Below the pieces are notes generated by a model that was not told the origin of the DNA, searched no databases, and was given only the letters and a program-made list of their open reading frames with translations. From Cyanidiococcus yangmingshanensis (taxonomy: Eukaryota > Rhodophyta > Bangiophyceae > Cyanidiales > Cyanidiaceae): a DNA stretch of 64,000 bases. Below, one piece after another: positions 28,151 through 38,600 of the stretch. The stretch spans positions 598,212 through 662,211 of the forward strand of contig VWRR01000007.1 in assembly GCA_013995675.1 (NCBI GenBank), written 5' to 3'. How positions within the stretch are numbered: position 1 is the first letter of the stretch; each line of letters opens with the position of its first letter. Position numbers and translations under genes: made by a program.

Positions 28151-29464
28151 ATGGGGTTGTGGTGGTGGTGGCGACACGGCTCTGTTTCGGCACGAGAGCC
28201 ACGCGAAGGTCGTCGCCTCGAGCAGCTCGAGAGGCGCATCTCGTCTCTGAGCCGTCGGTTGGACGCTCGGAAGCGACGTAAAGAACGCACGCTTGCAGCG
28301 TTTCGCCTGTATGCCTTTTTCTTTGTAAGTTTCTGGACGGCGTACGCGTTTACTTTTGGAGACTTGCTCTTTCTAGGGGCGTTCGCAAACAGTCGTCTCA
28401 AGGCTGCTATTGTCGTGACGACAAGTGCGGCAGCGTACCTGTTCCTGTATCGGATAGCGTCCCTGTGGTACCGCTGGCGCATCGAGTCGGCGGAAGAGAA
28501 ACTGTCAAGATATCGAGAATCGAAGGCTGAACTACTGGAGCAGTTGAAGCAAAACACTCGATTCTATGAGACCATGAAACTGCTTGAAAAATATGGAGGA
28601 GTTCCAGAGGTCTCTGGCTCTGGTCCGGTAACCGATCCAGCCAGTGCAGCACGCTCGCCGATTCGCGGAGAGCAAGAAATAACTCGCTGCTCCGGTGAGG
28701 CGGCGTCGCAGGCGGGGAAAGGTACGACCATGGTCGCAGACAGCGTCGGCGAGTCTCCGCACGGCTCTACCATGGCTCGCTTGACGGGTCGCGTTGTTGA
28801 GCTGCTCACAAAAGAAGATGATGATTGGACTGAGCCGACCACCGCTAGGGAGGCGGTACTCATTCAACACATACGCGAACTACAACAAGCGCTGGAGCGG
28901 GAACGCAGCCAGTGCCTACAATTGCGGGGTACATTGGAGAGCCTCGAAGTCCAGCTTCGTGGGACGTGCGCTCTTATTGGCTCGCCAGGCGCGGAAGCAC
29001 GCCCTGCTGCAGCGGAGGCTTTAGATGAGGATGAGGGTCCAGAGGGCTCGTTCCCTCGGCTGCCTGAGCAGGAAAAGACGGCTGCGGAACCAGCTGTGGA
29101 CACTGCAGTGCTTCCGCTTCGGACGGATGATCCAACGTCAATGTCGCTCGTTGGATCATTTCAAAAACGGTCTCGACGATCTGTTGATCGATCCATATCA
29201 TCATTCGAAGAGGACGAGAGCAACACAGTCGATGCTGCACCTCAAGATCGTGTCCGGAGTCGTTCGGGCATCGCGCAGAATTCATCGGAAGTTTCTACGG
29301 TGCCGACCACCAAATCGATGATATCGGACGAAAAATCACCAAGGGAAGCGCCGAGCCCACAGTCCAGCGCCCTTCATCCTGGTACCAGTGCGAGGCAGTC
29401 GCCCATGCAGACCATGCAAACGCTTCGACGTCAACGCCCTGCAGGTTCGACAACCGGAACCTGA
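28151..29464 (+). CDS. LNP1: Lunapark-like ER membrane protein
   Basis: 437 residues. Lunapark stabilises three-way junctions of the tubular ER, counteracting atlastin-type GTPases. The N-terminal part matches the family in order. A basic coiled coil comes first (LEQLERRISSLSRRLDARK). Two close membrane helices follow (AAFRLYAFFFVSFWTAYAF and AAIVVTTSAAAYLFLYRIAS), then a second coiled coil with the hallmark EEKLSRYRESKAELLEQLK and NTRFYETMKLLEKYGG. The rest is disordered and Ser-rich, with one more heptad region (LIQHIRELQQALERERSQCL). The C-terminal CxxC...CxxC zinc ribbon found in animal and yeast Lunapark is not present before the stop, nor obvious in the other frames just downstream. Confidence 0.75.
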   Translation: MGLWWWWRHGSVSAREPREGRRLEQLERRISSLSRRLDARKRRKERTLAAFRLYAFFFVSFWTAYAFTFGDLLFLGAFANSRLKAAIVVTTSAAAYLFLYRIASLWYRWRIESAEEKLSRYRESKAELLEQLKQNTRFYETMKLLEKYGGVPEVSGSGPVTDPASAARSPIRGEQEITRCSGEAASQAGKGTTMVADSVGESPHGSTMARLTGRVVELLTKEDDDWTEPTTAREAVLIQHIRELQQALERERSQCLQLRGTLESLEVQLRGTCALIGSPGAEARPAAAEALDEDEGPEGSFPRLPEQEKTAAEPAVDTAVLPLRTDDPTSMSLVGSFQKRSRRSVDRSISSFEEDESNTVDAAPQDRVRSRSGIAQNSSEVSTVPTTKSMISDEKSPREAPSPQSSALHPGTSARQSPMQTMQTLRRQRPAGSTTGT

Positions 29465-30421
29465 GCGCTCAGAGCAGAATGAGTCAATCTGACCAACGCG
29501 CATTGTTATTTTTCTTTCTGGAGATTTCTGGATGGAATGTCCGACAAGATCGCGAACAGTTTTTGTTTCGCAACCGACCACGGGTGCTTCCTTGTGCGCG
29601 ACACGCCTTGACTAGGAGCCGACGGCAGCAATTCATCCATACGGTAGGTGAATGGTCCTTAAATGTAAATGAATATTCGGTCATCGGTTACGGGGTCCCG
29701 CATCGTTTCCAAGCAACGAGGGCATCAGCGCTGTACTGAAAGGACATTTCACGGGAACGAAGGCGAACGGAACGCGAGCCTCAGATAGTCACAATTCCTT
29801 GACACGCTCATGCTTCCTCGAACCGTAGCGATATGAACGTGACCAAGCCCGGACGCAGTGCTGGCGGTCACACAAAAGCGCCCATCCCTAGCACTACTGA
29901 ATTCACCGTGCCCATTCGTAGTGATTCCTTTCATTAGGGGATCCAATCTGGGGCGTTTGTGTATCGTTTGGCGCTCGATCATTCCAATAAAGACACGCTT
30001 GCGGTCAATTGCTCTCTATCAATTTCATGAGTATATACCTCTACCGGGTTCGCTGCGCTTCGAACGTCGCTGGGGATTGGATGACTATGTTGGCCGAGGC
30101 CATTTTCGCAGCGCAATGATCCGGTCTCGACGCTCGTCCGAACGCTTCCCAGTGTATTTACGTTGTCACAATTTTCACGAACTTGTTCCATGGATGGCGG
30201 TTCTTCGCCCCAGAACGGTCCCAGTTCAGTCTCTCAGAATTGTGGTCTCATCAGTAACGAAGGGTTCCGAATTCCCATCCCAAACAGCCTTGCGTACAAC
30301 GAGCCTTACCGCCAGCGATGATCGTTGACCGAAGCAACGTTCGCAAGGGCACCAAGCGATTCGCAGTACCACTGCATGATCCTCGTCCTGATACGAGACG
30401 TCAACAGCTCAGAGAACGTTT
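29465..30421. other. intergenic between convergent genes
   Basis: About 1 kb. A 156-codon plus-strand frame at 29858-30328 has random-looking composition. Nothing else is seen. Confidence 0.45.
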
Positions 30422-31939
30422 CTAAGTTGGGGGTTCATGCTGGGACACCTCGTCCGCCCTTGACAGTGGTGCGTTATCGAGGCCATCGCGAAAATTGTTC
30501 GCGTTCACAGCGATCATCTTATTCGCATATAGATAATCAAAAATGCGATACGCCTTCTTATCATCGATGCCAAGCAGCGAACGCACGTCTTTTCGACGAA
30601 CTGTGCTGTAACGCGCATTCTCGCGAATGAGAATCTCCTTACACACCAGGTACTGGTGCGGCGAGAGTCGTAGGCTCGCGCAGAGTTCGATTTCGTTCCT
30701 CGTTAGAAGCTCAATACCATCCGTACAGAAGAGCTCTGGTCCCGACTGGCGACGCAGACTGCTCACTTGGCCATTCCAGTAGGTGTACAAATCCGTTCCG
30801 TTGACTTTCAGGACGCGCTCCCGTATTTTCTCAGCCTGAGGACCGGTGATAGCCCCGTATACTCGCTGCAAGAGTGCCTCTGGGCTGAGCAATTGTCGCC
30901 CCTGTCCTGGTGTCAGTTTGTAGCGACCAGCAAAGGGAGCCGTTGTTGCAAGTTCTGTCGTCTGCATCTGAATGCGAGCTTGGTAGAGCTCTTGGATACG
31001 TTCGCGAAGTCGCCGTTCTTGAAGAATGTTCTCCAGGAGATCTTCATGGATCTGGGGACTCGGCGCGTGTCGAAAGAATGGCTTGGAGCGTTCCCAAACT
31101 TCACGCAAATCAGCCTGCATAGCCTTTTCAATGCGAGCTTTGGCCTTCAGATCACAGAAACCAGAGCCGAGCGCGAAACGTTTGCGTTCTTCTCGTTCAT
31201 CCAGACAGTGGTTGTAGATCTCCATGACTCGCGTCTTCAACTCGACATCACGAGCATTCTCGGTGCGCTCAATCTCCATATCCGCAATAGCCTCTTCTCG
31301 TTCGTTGTCCCATTCGTATATAAAGTCGCCGCGTTTGGGCATGTAGCCCGACATTTCATCGATAGTATATTCGTGCATCACTTTGAGGCTCTTGGGGTCA
31401 GGTTCAGGAGGTTCGGTTATCTCCTCCAGAGACGGGCGCGGATACAACACCATTCGATAGAGGTCTGGGATTCGATCCGGGGTGCCGTCCAGGTACACAC
31501 GCCGATAATGTAGTCTCGCAGAGGCGGCGTTCTTGCCGCCGCCAATCATGGTGGAGACATCGGCCCAGTTCCCGATGCCGTAGTACTCGAGGGCCTCAAG
31601 CAGGCGCTCCTCTTCCGCACCCGTCCAGCTCTCTTCGAATACATCCAAGTCAACGACTTCGAGAATGCGATAATCGTGCTCACAACGGTGGTCATCAGTC
31701 TCCGCTCCAATTGAGAAACAGTCAATACAGAGATCGTACTCCACGCACACAGCACAACGTATTCGAACAGTGTCTGAAATGTCCCTTGCACAGTTGTTGC
31801 AGTGGTATCGACCCGAGGTACTCGTCTCAGGCTCTTTGGTGGACTTGCGTGGTCCACTTCGGCGTTTGCGAGAGCGTTTTCTCTCGAGTTCGCGCAAGCT
31901 GCTGTCTCCGGCGGAGTCGTTCATCAGATTTGGCTCCAT
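30422..31939 (-). CDS. ADA2: transcriptional adaptor ADA2
   Basis: 505 residues. ADA2 links the Gcn5 acetyltransferase to SAGA-type coactivators and stimulates nucleosomal histone acetylation. The domain order is complete. A ZZ zinc finger lies at about residues 44-92 (YHCNNCARDI, IRCAVCVEYDLCIDCF, then H-x-CEHDYRI). A SANT/Myb domain at about 105-152 has SWTGAEEERLLEALEYYGIG and NWADVSTMIG. The ADA2-specific central region follows (MPKRGDFIYEWDNEREEAI). A C-terminal SWIRM domain has LSPHQYLVCKEILIRENARY and DDKKAYRIFDYL. The ATG at 31939 begins the frame, and the N-terminus is basic. Its 5' end faces THADA across about 0.7 kb. There is no frame damage. Confidence 0.93.
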   Translation of the reverse strand: MEPNLMNDSAGDSSLRELERKRSRKRRSGPRKSTKEPETSTSGRYHCNNCARDISDTVRIRCAVCVEYDLCIDCFSIGAETDDHRCEHDYRILEVVDLDVFEESWTGAEEERLLEALEYYGIGNWADVSTMIGGGKNAASARLHYRRVYLDGTPDRIPDLYRMVLYPRPSLEEITEPPEPDPKSLKVMHEYTIDEMSGYMPKRGDFIYEWDNEREEAIADMEIERTENARDVELKTRVMEIYNHCLDEREERKRFALGSGFCDLKAKARIEKAMQADLREVWERSKPFFRHAPSPQIHEDLLENILQERRLRERIQELYQARIQMQTTELATTAPFAGRYKLTPGQGRQLLSPEALLQRVYGAITGPQAEKIRERVLKVNGTDLYTYWNGQVSSLRRQSGPELFCTDGIELLTRNEIELCASLRLSPHQYLVCKEILIRENARYSTVRRKDVRSLLGIDDKKAYRIFDYLYANKMIAVNANNFRDGLDNAPLSRADEVSQHEPPT

Positions 31940-32627
31940 CTTCTCATGAGCGGGCTAGGTTCTCAGTCCAGTTCAATAAAAACCTTCGTTCACCGCTCCA
32001 GACCAGATAGGATGTTCTGCTTCTCCAAGTACAGGTTGGCTCTCTGTTGTATCGGCCCGACCTCTTGTCATTGGGTCTTGGTGGAACACACCTGCGACAG
32101 AGCGTAAAACGCCGTGTTGCAGCGTATCGGCCGCGCCCCGTACTGGCGCCGGCCAAAAGCTTGGTTGTTTCGACCAAGGCGAGGCTGCTGGCTCGAACGA
32201 AGCCTTTCATAGTGCATGCCATCTATGAAAGAGGTCCACGAAGTGAATCTTCTATTCGTTTTCGACCTGGAGTAGCGATCACTTCAGCGAGACTGAGACT
32301 AGGGACTCGCTCGTCGGAGATAGAGCCGAAGATCGGCACTGTCATCTGTCGAGCAGCGTTGCTAACGTGCTTTTGTTCTGCAGCGTTTATTGAAAAAGTC
32401 ACTGTTTCAGTGCGTTCAAACTGACAAAACGTAGAACTTAGCCTTCGGCTGCACGCTGTCTTCTTTGACAGTCTGTGCAGTGACAAAGCTTGCGGCGCTT
32501 CGTTGCGGCCCAGGAAGCCGGTGTTAAGGTTGGAAAGCAAGCAACGAACGTTTCCGCTTCCACATGCTCCATTACGCGCAGCAGTTCAGCAACAGCAACC
32601 TTGTCGGTAAGCACCACACATCCAAAG
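31940..32627. other. divergent promoter region ADA2/THADA
   Basis: About 0.7 kb between the two divergent starts. The THADA frame is open from a TTG at 32490. No other gene or element is recognised. Confidence 0.45.
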
Positions 32628-35600
32628 ATGCGCTTGATCGAGTCGCGAGCTCAGAAATGGAATTCATGTACGGTTGGTGCACTACTGCCTCGGGATCAGG
32701 CAGGCCCGATTCTCGAGTTCCTGTGGACGGCGCTTCACCACCCATGTACTTGTCTCGACCTGAGGGCTGCAGATCAGTCTGTTTACGTAGGGGATCTTCC
32801 AGCACTGCGCATGGAATCTGATGCGCCTCGCACAACGGTGGACTCGCCCACGATGAAGGCCACGCTCACGATGCCTCGTGAAATTCGAACAGCGCTAGAT
32901 CACATGACTCGAGCGCGAACTCCGGCAGAGCTGAACGCGTGTATTCGACAGTTGATGGGTAAAATGATCGAAGTGACAGGAACGAAAATGAATCATAATG
33001 CAATGGTTTCGCGGCAGGCGCAGCTGCATATCATGGAGGCAGTGCTCCTGCTCACTGATTTGCTCCTGTTCGGAACTGTCCAGGTATCGTCATCAGTACA
33101 ATGCACATGGATCAAATGGCTAGATCGTTGGGTGGATGTATGGGTTCAGCGATGGAGTACCGACGCGGCGAGCGTTCCATTGACCGATGCTTTGGCTGAC
33201 TGGCGAGATCCTCGACTGGAATCGTGTGCTGCAAATGGAGCAAGATCCTTTGTCCATCGAGTTTCGTCTCCATCTAGTGAAGCTTGTTTCGTCTTGGCAA
33301 CGCGTGGATCGGTAAACATGCAAGGACAAAATGGTGCGTCAGATTCGCTTGCGAACGAGTTTCATGCAGATGTTGATCGGCTTTATCGCGAGAGACCGAC
33401 TACACGGCTAGCTGCTGACGCTCACCAACGCACAGACTGCGATTCGAATGATTTGGATCCCCGTTCATCGATCGGGGATCGTGATACGGATGGGGAGCGG
33501 CCCGAAAAGGATCCAACGACTCTCGGAAACGACGAGTGCAGCGTAGTCGGCGACGGCTTGTCTCGGGGAGCCCCTGCTAACGACGTTGAGCGTGATGGCG
33601 CTTCGCGAGCTCAAGCGCTGACGCAGGCGGTTTCACTTGCGAAAAACGCCGCACCATTCATGGCGGCTGACTACTCATTCAGGGACTGTTCAAGTGCACA
33701 AAACCCTGTGATGACGCGCACCGAGCAGATTCCAATCCACGGAATACAGCACTCTATCTCTGAGCGGACAGAGATCGAGACTCCAGCGTTGCATGCGGCC
33801 CCCAAACCCTTTTTGACAAGTAACCGAGTAGAATGGCTCCTGGAAACGATCCTTGGTCGTTGCGCGATGAGTGTCTCTGCGGATCCGGATAGAGCCAGTA
33901 CCAAGCGAGCGGTCCGCTTTGGATGCGCAGACTCACTGCGACCAGACCAACTCCGTGGCCTGTACGCACTTACAACCAGCGTTACGTTTCGATCAAGACT
34001 TGCAGAGACGAGCTTTTGGAATCGAACGGTTCCAAGCGTCGTGAACGAAACGCTCCGCTCCTACGTGACGATTCTTGCGATACGTTGTGGACTACACAAG
34101 GGACATACTCAGCCTGCGGCGATACAAGAGCCGCTCGGCTCGCATCCTCCCGAAGCAGTGGACGACATTGTACGTTGTGCCTGTCGACTCATCGCTGACT
34201 TGGACGCCTCGGTCTGTGAAGATGCTCTACTTTCGCTACTCGCTGAAGATGCTGTTCCACGCAGCGTCGTCTGGAATGCCGCAAAGTCGCTAGCATTGCA
34301 CGACCACCAGCAAGGCTTGTGTTCTGAACGTCGCCTGCAGATGAACAGACTAGCCGCATTTAGCCAGTTGGCCTACATCCGTAGCAGGTTTGAATGCGAT
34401 TTGACGGAAAGATCCTCTACTGATCCAGCACCGTTTTCTGTAGTATTGGACGGACCATCCCCTGTTTCAGATAAGGTCGTCGGTCGATCAACACAGTTCG
34501 ATCACGTTTTGCCTCTGTTGGAGAGCATCTACCGAGAGAATCCATGGGACCTTTCGTTACGCTCTGTGGCCGCAGAAACGATGATCATTCTGCTGGAGCA
34601 TGCTCCCCTGGACTGCGTCCCGAATACGCTGCTCGTCAGTATGCTTCTTGAGACAACGAATCTCTCGGATCGATTCTTTCGCCTATATTTTCGACGGATG
34701 CGTCCTGAACTGGAGAAAAAGAGCGCCTTTGTGGAAGCGATCAGACATGTCTGTACCGAGACACCCACTTTGGCGCCCTCCCATTTCCGTCTGCTTCGAA
34801 TGCTCATTCGAGAAGATGGAATTGGCTTTCTGGAGGATATCGCTGATCAAATCATACCGCGTACGCTGCGATCGATGATGATGACGACTTCCCTGCAGCT
34901 CGTCAAGAGCGCGACGGGTTTTTTGGACGCCTGGTACACCACTGAACAACGCTCAAAGACGCGTGGTCGGGTCTCCCCAACCCAGTCTCTACCGCTGCGT
35001 GTGGGCCGATTTCTGCGTCATTATCTGGCTCAAGCACCGAGCCAGCACTATGAGGACGCTTCACGCGTTGCTGTCTCTGTCCTACCGATGCTGCTCAAGC
35101 GCGGTGCTCGAATCGTCACGCTCGTGGACAGTATCTTAACGAATTGCGATGATGCTACACCGCCTGCATTGAGTGACCCCGAGGCGCAAACCGCGTACAA
35201 GTGCTCGATGCTGCTTGTGCTTGCTACGCTGGTGCGAGCGCGTGCGATATCCACCATTGAACTCGTTCCTTGCATTCCGTCGACCACTGACCACAGAGGC
35301 GATGCCCACGATGATGCCTGCTCCCTCAACGTTGCTGTTGACAGTGCATCGGTATCGTTGAATCTCATGCGGTGGGCACTCGCTCGAGCCGAGGAAGCGC
35401 TTACACTGGACGCACTCTACGTGCTCACGCAACCGCAAGCAATGACGACTGCGCCAATCTCCTCTGCGCATATGGACTTGTTGTTGGACTCGATTCCTGC
35501 TCTACTCGTCGGTCGTATATCCCAGAAGGCGTCGCAAATGATATGTCAATTCTTTATCAAGTACATCGGTCCTGCATGTTTTGCCATCAGCCAGCAATCC

Positions 35601-38600
35601 GGATACTGGGCCACGGCTGCTTGCGCGGCGTCTCAGAGCCAGTACAAGGCCGAAGATCATGAAGCCACCGGAAACCAAGCATTCTTGGAATCATGCTCGC
35701 CGGAGAGGCGCACTGTTCACCAGCAAGCTGGGCCTGACAAGAGTCCCCAGGGATATGATCGTAGCGAACATGATTCTCGGGGCAAGTCCGGAGATATCCT
35801 ATGCTTGATGCGAAACAAGCGTGTGGAGTATGCCCAAAGTCTGGGAAACTTTTTAGGTTGTTGGATACGGCTTTTGGCTCGCGAGGTTGGGCCTGGGGTA
35901 AGTCCTGAACGACGTTTTGGAGCCATTGCTCTGCTAGACGCCGTTGGCCCTGAGGTATGGTCCTTCATGCAGCAGTGGTACGCTGAAAATCAGTCACTGT
36001 TGCCAGAGGTATGTGCGGTCGTTCTGGGTTGTTTCTTGGACCCCTATGACCGAGTTCGAAGGCGGGCCTACCTCCTGCTCCTTCGACTCGCAGACTGGAT
36101 GAATGTGCAACCAGTTGTGCCAACGATGATCTCGTTAGGGTCAGTGTTGGTTCATTCATGGACGCGACGTCGTGCCGACGCAGGTGCTTTGCTCCTCCGA
36201 GCAGCCGTCACGCTGACTGACGTGCAAACAAGGGTCTCGCACGCTTCCGTAGCGCACCCAATGGATGTATGCGACCAGCGAATACCTCCAGCGCGCTCGG
36301 TACGATCTGCGTTGCTTCTCGAATTGATGCTTCAGGTGGATCAGCACTCCCTGGTTCATGGGCATTTATTGACGCTTCGTTACCTGATCACGGATTGCAT
36401 TGATCCGTCAACAGGTCGATGGAGGGAAACAGCGAAACTCGGCCTAGAGACCATCGCTCGACTCTGCCTCGGCTGTATGCGTATCATCAACAGGTGCACC
36501 GAGACGCTCCGCGCTGCTGGTGGTGAGGATCCAACGAACCTGGCCTGTTTTGAGGAGCTTGTAGCGAACGGTTTTCTGGATCGATCGACGACCTATGCAA
36601 AGTCGCTAGTTGGAGACGACGCCGAACCAGTGACGGACGATACCGAAGCAGAATTCGGACGTCGCAGCACGCTGCATACCGTCTTCCTCACCGTGAAAGA
36701 AGTTTGCCATATCGCCTCTGCCCTTGTCGGTATCATCTGCAGTGAATGCGCACCCAATGATCGTATCGAGTGGGATTCATCTTCGATGCTCAACGCCTGT
36801 GGTGCGGCTCTGGCGGACACCAAAACTGCATTTGATCTGGTTCGTTTGCTCTGTGATCTGCTGGTCGGTGTGCTGCTCTCCTACCGTCATAATGGTATCT
36901 GTGGCCATGCCTCTGTCTGCTGGAACGACGTCTGCAAGCGTCTAGTGAATGAATCCAACGCGCTATTGCAGCAACTACCGAACCATTACTTGGATGATGT
37001 TCTGGAACGAATTCGTGAACACAGTCTTTATGTCCTTCGTCGCTCTGCCGGCATGCCATTGCTCATTCTAGGTGTTCTTAGCGCAACCGTGGCTGCGCCT
37101 TTGGAGTTGATAGCGAATACCCTGCTCCCAATGTGTCAATCATGGCAGAGCGGAGAAACAATACCCAGTGTGCACGCGATGCATGTCTTGCGAGCGCTTC
37201 TGCAGGACGCGAACCTCACGCAGCGAACCGAGTCGTTGGTGGTAGCATCCTTCATTGAGGCACTGGAGAGCTTCCGATCATCAGCTCCCTGGATGGTGCG
37301 AAATGCCGCCCTGCTGCTCCTGTCGGCATGCATTCAGCGGATGCTGGGTCCGCAAACAATTCCTCCAATGCCTCGTACGCATGAACGGAATCTTGTCTGC
37401 CTCGAGACCGACAACCTCAGGCGAGACGCCCCACCGCCGGAGATGATGGTGGCAGCAGGCTCCACTCGAGCGAATACTCCCTTCGATTTGGAGCCGTTTT
37501 GGAAGGATCCGCTGTTCGTGCCATCTTCGTCGCTTACTATTGATACATTTCTGTCGCGTTATGCTGCCGTCTTGCCGTCTGTGAATCGTACGCTTGCAGA
37601 AGCTGCTGAGAACGACTCGGAGCCCAATGCGGCCGTGTTTCCCCTACTGATCCTGCTTTCGAGTCTGGTTCCATCGGCGAGCCTGGAACGTGTCGCGGAG
37701 AACGCTTTTCGTAACACCGACCGCAACGATATTTTCGGAGACGCCGAAAATCTCCGCGCGGTGAATTGGTCTGGACGACGAGCCCTTTTGGGAACGTTAT
37801 TGGACTCGTTGGAGCGTTTAAGCTGCTCCTCTGACTATTCCGTACGTAGAAAAGCGGCGCTTGCATGGGCTCGAATTCAACAGACCTGCAGTCGAAGCCG
37901 CTCACTGGCCGAAATATGGCCTGAAGTGATTCCTTCAGCGAATGCTCTACAGGGGGCACTTTTGCGGCTGCGCTATTTGCATGCCTGTGGTGCGTTGTCT
38001 CGGGATATTCGCGAGGAGTTTCATCGACGATTCCAACCGTTAGCGTTTGCGAAAGCGTACGGCTTCATGTCGACAATGGAAGCACTTCGCCTGTACCTAG
38101 AGCTGGGCCTCGGAGGCGGGCCCCTGTGGTTGCCCTTTTGTCAGTGGGTGCTCACACATACATCCCAATGGAGCGTTGGTGCGATTATTGTGGCAGCACT
38201 AGCGCTCGAGTGTCTCTGCATCCTGCCTGCAGACGTTTCGTCCAGCACCACCATCTGTGCCGGGCATGCGGGTGTGTCTTCTTTGAACGCAAATGCAGAG
38301 TTTCTTTCTGCTGAAGAAGACCCTGAACCACTGACGGACGAATGTGCCCGATTGCTTTCGTATTTGCACTCGCTGGTTGTGTCGACCGAGGTCCCCGAAC
38401 TGGCTGCGACGGCGATTCGTCTCGCTCAAAAGTTATCACCCGATGTAATACCGACCGACTGGTCTTCAGTGCTTCTCGATTCGTTGCAGCAGCGTGGAAC
38501 CCTCTATGTGCAGGCCAACGCACTGAGGTGGATCCTAGGGTCTGATCGAAAGGACCCCAAGTTCTTCGATGCAGTTTGGTCGCTGTTTCGAACTCGTGCC

